Below, one piece after another: positions 6,256-9,138 of a stretch of 9,138 nucleotides of DNA. The first letter of the stretch is position 1, and every line of letters starts with the position of its first letter. Location: NCBI GenBank assembly GCA_025350445.1, contig JANXXV010000488.1, forward strand, positions 1 to 9,138, written 5' to 3'. Source of the DNA: Bryobacteraceae bacterium (GTDB lineage: Bacteria; Acidobacteriota; Terriglobia; Bryobacterales; Bryobacteraceae). Made by a program: the position numbers and the translations under genes. A model generated the notes under the pieces. It did no database searches, had not been told where the DNA came from, and saw nothing but the letters and a program-made list of their open reading frames with translations.

Positions 6256-7218
6256 ATGATTTCTATCGTGATCCCGATTCACAATGAGGAACCGGCGATC
6301 CTTCCTTTGTACGATCGATTGACTACCGTGCTTGAGGGCTTGCAGAAGCCTTACGAGATCATCTTCGTGGACGATGCTTCCACGGACCGCAGTTTCGATC
6401 TGCTGGCGAATCTGGTGGAGACCGATTTGCGGTTGAAGGTGATCCGGCTGCGGCGGAATTTCGGGCAGACGGCGGCGCTATCGGCGGGATTCGATGAGGC
6501 GCAGGGTGGCGTGATTGTTTCGCTGGATGGCGATTTGCAGCATGAGCCGGAGGACATTCCGGCGTTGTTGGCAAAGATTGACGAAGGCTTCGATATTGCC
6601 AGCGGGTGGCGGAAGAACCGGTTGGATAATGCGGTAACGCGGAAGATTCCTTCGCGGATTGCGAACTGGTTGATGGCGAAGGCGTCGGGCGTTGACCTGC
6701 GCGATTTCGGGACAACGTTCAAGGCGTATCGCGCGGAGATTTTGAAGGACATCAATTTGTATGGAGAATTGCACCGGTTCATTCCGGCGCTGGCCAGCTT
6801 CTATGGCGCGCGCGTGGCGGAGGTGCCGATCAAGAACGCTCCGCGCTTGAGCGGGGGATCGCATTACGGGCTGGGGCGGACGTTCAACGTGCTGTTCGAC
6901 ATTATTACTATCAAATTTTTGTTGAGCTATTTCACGCGTCCGATGCATTTCTTCGGACGGATCGGGTTGTTCGGAGTTACGGTGGGCGGCGGAATTCTTG
7001 GCTATCTGGCGATCTCGAAATTGTTCGGGAATGAGATCATGATGGAGCACGGTCCGCTGATGTTGGCGGGCGGGTTGCTGTTTCTTACAGGCCTGATGAT
7101 GTTCAGCACGGGGTTGTTGGGTGAAGTGCTGATACGGACTTACTTTGAGAGCCAGGGGCGGCGGATTTATGCCGTGCGTGAGATTCGCACACGGCGGGAA
7201 TCGGTGTCTAGCACTTAG
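6256..7218 (+). CDS. GT2 family glycosyltransferase, polyprenyl-phosphate sugar transferase type (GtrB/ArnC/DPM1-like)
   Basis: A 320-residue protein with an N-terminal GT-A domain and two C-terminal membrane helices. The opening 'SIVIPIHNEE', 'FVDDASTD' (D39, D40), 'LRRNFGQTAALSAGFD' (65-80) and the metal-binding DGD (91-93) in 'DGDLQHEPED' are typical of family 2 enzymes that move a sugar from a nucleotide donor to undecaprenyl or dolichyl phosphate on the cytoplasmic face. Further family marks are 'DFGTTFKAYR' (150-159) and 'RLSGGSHYG' (197-205). The hydrophobic segments near 231-254 and 266-290 match the GtrB/ArnC layout. Start ATG 6256 places the first strand at the N-terminus as usual; no Shine-Dalgarno is evident. 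No flippase (GtrA) or donor-synthesis gene is adjacent, so sugar and pathway are unknown. The TAG stop overlaps the stop of the convergent oxidoreductase gene. Confidence 0.93.
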   Translation: MISIVIPIHNEEPAILPLYDRLTTVLEGLQKPYEIIFVDDASTDRSFDLLANLVETDLRLKVIRLRRNFGQTAALSAGFDEAQGGVIVSLDGDLQHEPEDIPALLAKIDEGFDIASGWRKNRLDNAVTRKIPSRIANWLMAKASGVDLRDFGTTFKAYRAEILKDINLYGELHRFIPALASFYGARVAEVPIKNAPRLSGGSHYGLGRTFNVLFDIITIKFLLSYFTRPMHFFGRIGLFGVTVGGGILGYLAISKLFGNEIMMEHGPLMLAGGLLFLTGLMMFSTGLLGEVLIRTYFESQGRRIYAVREIRTRRESVSST

Positions 7219-7820
7219 AGGGCTGGGGCTAGCATTTGGGCTAGTTGTTCGGGTTTGTGCGCGCCGGATGCGATGAGTTTGCCGCCGGCGAAGAATGACG
7301 GTACAGCGCTTATTCCTTGCGCTCTGGCGATCTGTTCTTCGGCCATTACTTCTTGCGTCCCTTGATTTCCGCTTGGGAATCCGATGCCGCTCTGCTTGGC
7401 GATTTCGCGCAGTACTGCCGGCGCGCCTACGTCTTGGCCATTTAGAAAGTAGGCCTGAAAGAGATTTTCTACGATCGTATCTTGATCGCCGTTTCGGCCT
7501 GCCAGCCAGATCAAACGATGGGCATCGAAAGTGTTGGGTGTCTTCTTGATGTTATCAAAGCGGAAGTGGATACCTTCTTCGGCGCCGGCGGCTGTTACGC
7601 TGTCTTCTAACTCCTTCGATCTTGCGATGCCGCCGAATTTCCTGGTGCGGTATTCCTGCCGGTTCATGCCTTCTTTCGGCGCGCTGGGATTGAGCTGGAA
7701 CGGCTTCCAATGGATCTCGGTTCGCGGTTTTCCTAGGAGAGCTAGTGCCTTTTCGAGGCGGCGCTTTCCAATAAAACACCAGGGGCACACTATGTCCGAG
7801 ACTACTTCGACGGTCGCCAT
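7215..7820 (-). CDS. DsbA-family oxidoreductase, FrnE-like
   Basis: A 201-residue thioredoxin-fold protein with the redox motif CPWC at residues 12-15 directly after the first strand ('VEVVSDIVCPWCFIGKRRLEKAL'). It has the family segment 'FQLNPSAPKEGMNRQEYRTRKFG' (41-63), 'NTFDAHRLIWLA' (96-107), and the cis-proline loop 'SAVPSFFAGG' (P174). This layout fits FrnE-type two-cysteine oxidoreductases, which are cytoplasmic and lack a signal peptide; none is seen here. The family is linked to disulfide isomerase or glutathione-related redox chemistry and polyketide-associated steps in some species; the partner here is unknown. Length is close to the usual 200-220. ATG 7820 is preceded by GCGGGT, a poor ribosome-binding site. 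The gene is divergent from the FUSC gene (63 bases between start codons) and convergent with the glycosyltransferase gene, overlapping it by four bases at 7215-7218. Confidence 0.92.
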   Translation of the reverse strand: MATVEVVSDIVCPWCFIGKRRLEKALALLGKPRTEIHWKPFQLNPSAPKEGMNRQEYRTRKFGGIARSKELEDSVTAAGAEEGIHFRFDNIKKTPNTFDAHRLIWLAGRNGDQDTIVENLFQAYFLNGQDVGAPAVLREIAKQSGIGFPSGNQGTQEVMAEEQIARAQGISAVPSFFAGGKLIASGAHKPEQLAQMLAPAL

Positions 7821-7886
7821 ACCCGCTTAGATGCGACGGGCGAATGAAAGTCGCAACAGGCTCGGTTGTTATCCTGAACGGGTATG
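7818..7886. promoter_or_regulatory. Divergent intergenic region with inverted repeats spanning both start codons
   Basis: The two divergent ATGs lie in a perfect 8-base inverted repeat, CATACCCG (7818-7825) and CGGGTATG (7879-7886). Inside it lies a second one, TGCGAC (7832-7837) and GTCGCA (7850-7855), which could be an operator. On the plus strand TATCCT at 7870-7875 could be a -10 box eight bases before the FUSC ATG, but no good -35 box is found. Both genes must be controlled from this short gap. The assignment is tentative. Confidence 0.3.
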
Positions 7887-9138
7887 CCTAATGACGACAG
7901 TAAGCCTAAGTGGTGGCAGGCTTTCTGGCAAAGCGTGGTCCGTTATGAATCGGGGAAAGTTACGCCTTGGCTTGCGTTTCGAAACGCTCTGGGTATTACG
8001 CTTCCGTTGTTATTCGGGGTAATCACCGGTTCGCTTGCCGGCAGTGCGATTGTGTGTACCGGCGCGTTGAACGTGTGTTTCTCAGACAACGACGACCCTT
8101 ACGCGCATCGGGCACGGCGCATGCTGGCTGCTTGTGCACTGGTGGGGGTGGCAGTGTTTGTCGGCTCCATCAGCGGCCACTACAACTGGACTGCGGTGCT
8201 GGTGGCGGCGGGGTGGGCCTTTGCGGCGGGCATCCTGGTTTCGATTAGTGGCGAGGCTGCGGATCTTGGCGTAGTGAGCCTGGTAACGGTAGTGGTGTTC
8301 CAGGCATTCCCGTCCAGTTGGGAAAGGGCTCTTTATTCGGGAATGATGGCGTTCGGCGGAGGGTTGCTGCAAATGGCTCTGTCGCTGGCGCTGTGGGCGG
8401 TGCGGCGCTATGAGCCGGAGCGGAAGGCGCTGGGCGATTTGTATGCGGAGCTTTCGTTGTCGGCCGAATCGCCGGTGGCCTCATCGGCGGCGCCGCCGGC
8501 GAGTGCGCAGATTACGCAGGCACAGAATTCGCTGGCTGCTTTAAGCCGGGATCATTCGGTGGAGTCCGAGCGATACCGTTCGTTATTGAGCCAGGCGGAG
8601 CGGATGCGATTGAGTCTGCTGGCGCTGGCGAAATTGCGGTCGCGGATGAAGCGCGAGGAAGAGGGACTGGCGGAGGTGGCGATTCTGGAACGATGTTTTC
8701 CGATTTACGCGCGGCTGCTGGCGCGGATTGGAAACTGGCTGCTGACAGGCGAGTCTGGGAAGTCTTCGGCGGAGTGTTTGAAAGAACTGAATGAATTGAC
8801 GGCGGCGATGAAGTATCCCGCTAGAGGCGAGAGGTCGGCGGTGGCGGCAATGGTGCTGGATGCGCGCCATCAGATGGATGCTCTGGCAGGACAGTTGCGG
8901 TCCGCCGTGGACCTGGCGGCTTATGCGACACCGACTGGAGTGATGGCATTTGAGCAGCGGGAAGCGCGGCAGCCCTGGAGCCTGCGGCTGCAGGGAACGC
9001 TCGCTACGTTGCGCGCGAATTTGACCTTGCAATCGGCGGCGTCCCGGCATGCGGTGCGGCTGGCGGTGTGCATTGCGATCGGCGATGCGGCGGCGCGCGG
9101 GTGGAGTTTACGGCGGTCGTATTGGCTTCCGATGACGA
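7884..9138 (+). CDS. FUSC family inner-membrane protein (YccS/AaeB-like), 3' end outside the window
   Basis: An uninterrupted frame from ATG 7884 to the window edge gives 418 residues and is not finished. After a soluble start (MPNDDSKPKWWQAFWQSVVRYESGK) there are about six hydrophobic segments between residues 34 and 174, including 'ITLPLLFGVITGSLAGSAIV' and 'ALVGVAVFVGSISG'. A long charged, mostly helical cytoplasmic part follows (about 175-385). A second membrane region begins at 'SRHAVRLAVCIAIGDAAARGWSLRRSYWLPMT', where YW-x-PMT is the hallmark of the FUSC domain. The layout (membrane bundle, cytoplasmic domain, second bundle) fits the fusaric-acid-resistance/YccS/AaeB superfamily, proposed to export aromatic acids or similar compounds. 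The start is the first in-frame ATG and leaves the usual short N-terminal tail; there is no clear Shine-Dalgarno. No HlyD-type partner is visible inside the window. Family firm, substrate unknown. Confidence 0.88.
   Translation, partial: MPNDDSKPKWWQAFWQSVVRYESGKVTPWLAFRNALGITLPLLFGVITGSLAGSAIVCTGALNVCFSDNDDPYAHRARRMLAACALVGVAVFVGSISGHYNWTAVLVAAGWAFAAGILVSISGEAADLGVVSLVTVVVFQAFPSSWERALYSGMMAFGGGLLQMALSLALWAVRRYEPERKALGDLYAELSLSAESPVASSAAPPASAQITQAQNSLAALSRDHSVESERYRSLLSQAERMRLSLLALAKLRSRMKREEEGLAEVAILERCFPIYARLLARIGNWLLTGESGKSSAECLKELNELTAAMKYPARGERSAVAAMVLDARHQMDALAGQLRSAVDLAAYATPTGVMAFEQREARQPWSLRLQGTLATLRANLTLQSAASRHAVRLAVCIAIGDAAARGWSLRRSYWLPMT

Noticed and set aside
8583..9050. Minus-strand open frame of 155 codons opposite the FUSC gene
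   Set aside because: It is arginine/glutamine-rich antisense of the FUSC cytoplasmic domain, with no motif.

Overview
The window reads as GC-rich chromosomal DNA from an acidobacterium, most likely of the Solibacter/Bryobacter kind. This is inferred from the gene set, not from a search: a NIPSNAP protein, a secreted DUF1080 (3-keto-disaccharide hydrolase-like) protein, an NHL/PAL-type propeller, and a paralogous-type hypothetical protein carrying the 'QIAANRANAQ.STGP…HGLT' motif. I see no phage, integrase, transposase, CRISPR, tRNA or rRNA.

Layout. Positions 1-6130 hold six genes, all on the minus strand, so their reading order is right to left. A secreted six-bladed propeller of the peptidyl-hydroxyglycine lyase type (5222-6130) overlaps a secreted DUF1080 protein (4512-5225) through a GTGA junction. 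After a gene-free stretch comes a damaged hypothetical gene (3697-4345), which touches a bifunctional class II aldolase/short-chain dehydrogenase of the RhaEW type (1502-3697) through a TGATG junction. That gene is followed 10 bases later by a secreted NIPSNAP protein (1102-1491), whose ribosome-binding site includes the aldolase stop codon. Last is a membrane acyltransferase-like gene (DUF1624/HGSNAT type, below 1 to 985) with two mutually compensating frameshifts. On the right, a GT2 polyprenyl-phosphate-type glycosyltransferase (plus, 6256-7218) converges on a FrnE-like DsbA-family oxidoreductase (minus, 7215-7820), and their stop codons overlap. The oxidoreductase is divergent from a FUSC-family membrane protein (plus, 7884 to beyond the window end).

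How they may work together. The propeller and the DUF1080 protein are translationally coupled and both exported, so they probably act together in the periplasm or outside on a carbohydrate- or peptide-derived substrate. The aldolase/dehydrogenase would split a deoxysugar phosphate (by family, L-rhamnulose-1-phosphate) and oxidise the lactaldehyde, but no rhamnose isomerase, kinase or transporter is visible here. The three right-hand genes look like unrelated housekeeping or envelope functions.

The most unusual signal is non-coding. Two intergenic sites 5 kb apart (1035-1072 and 6183-6220) share a 38-base two-hairpin architecture. Seven base pairs differ between the copies; in five of them both bases changed and pairing was kept. 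This suggests a dispersed, structurally constrained repeat or RNA element.
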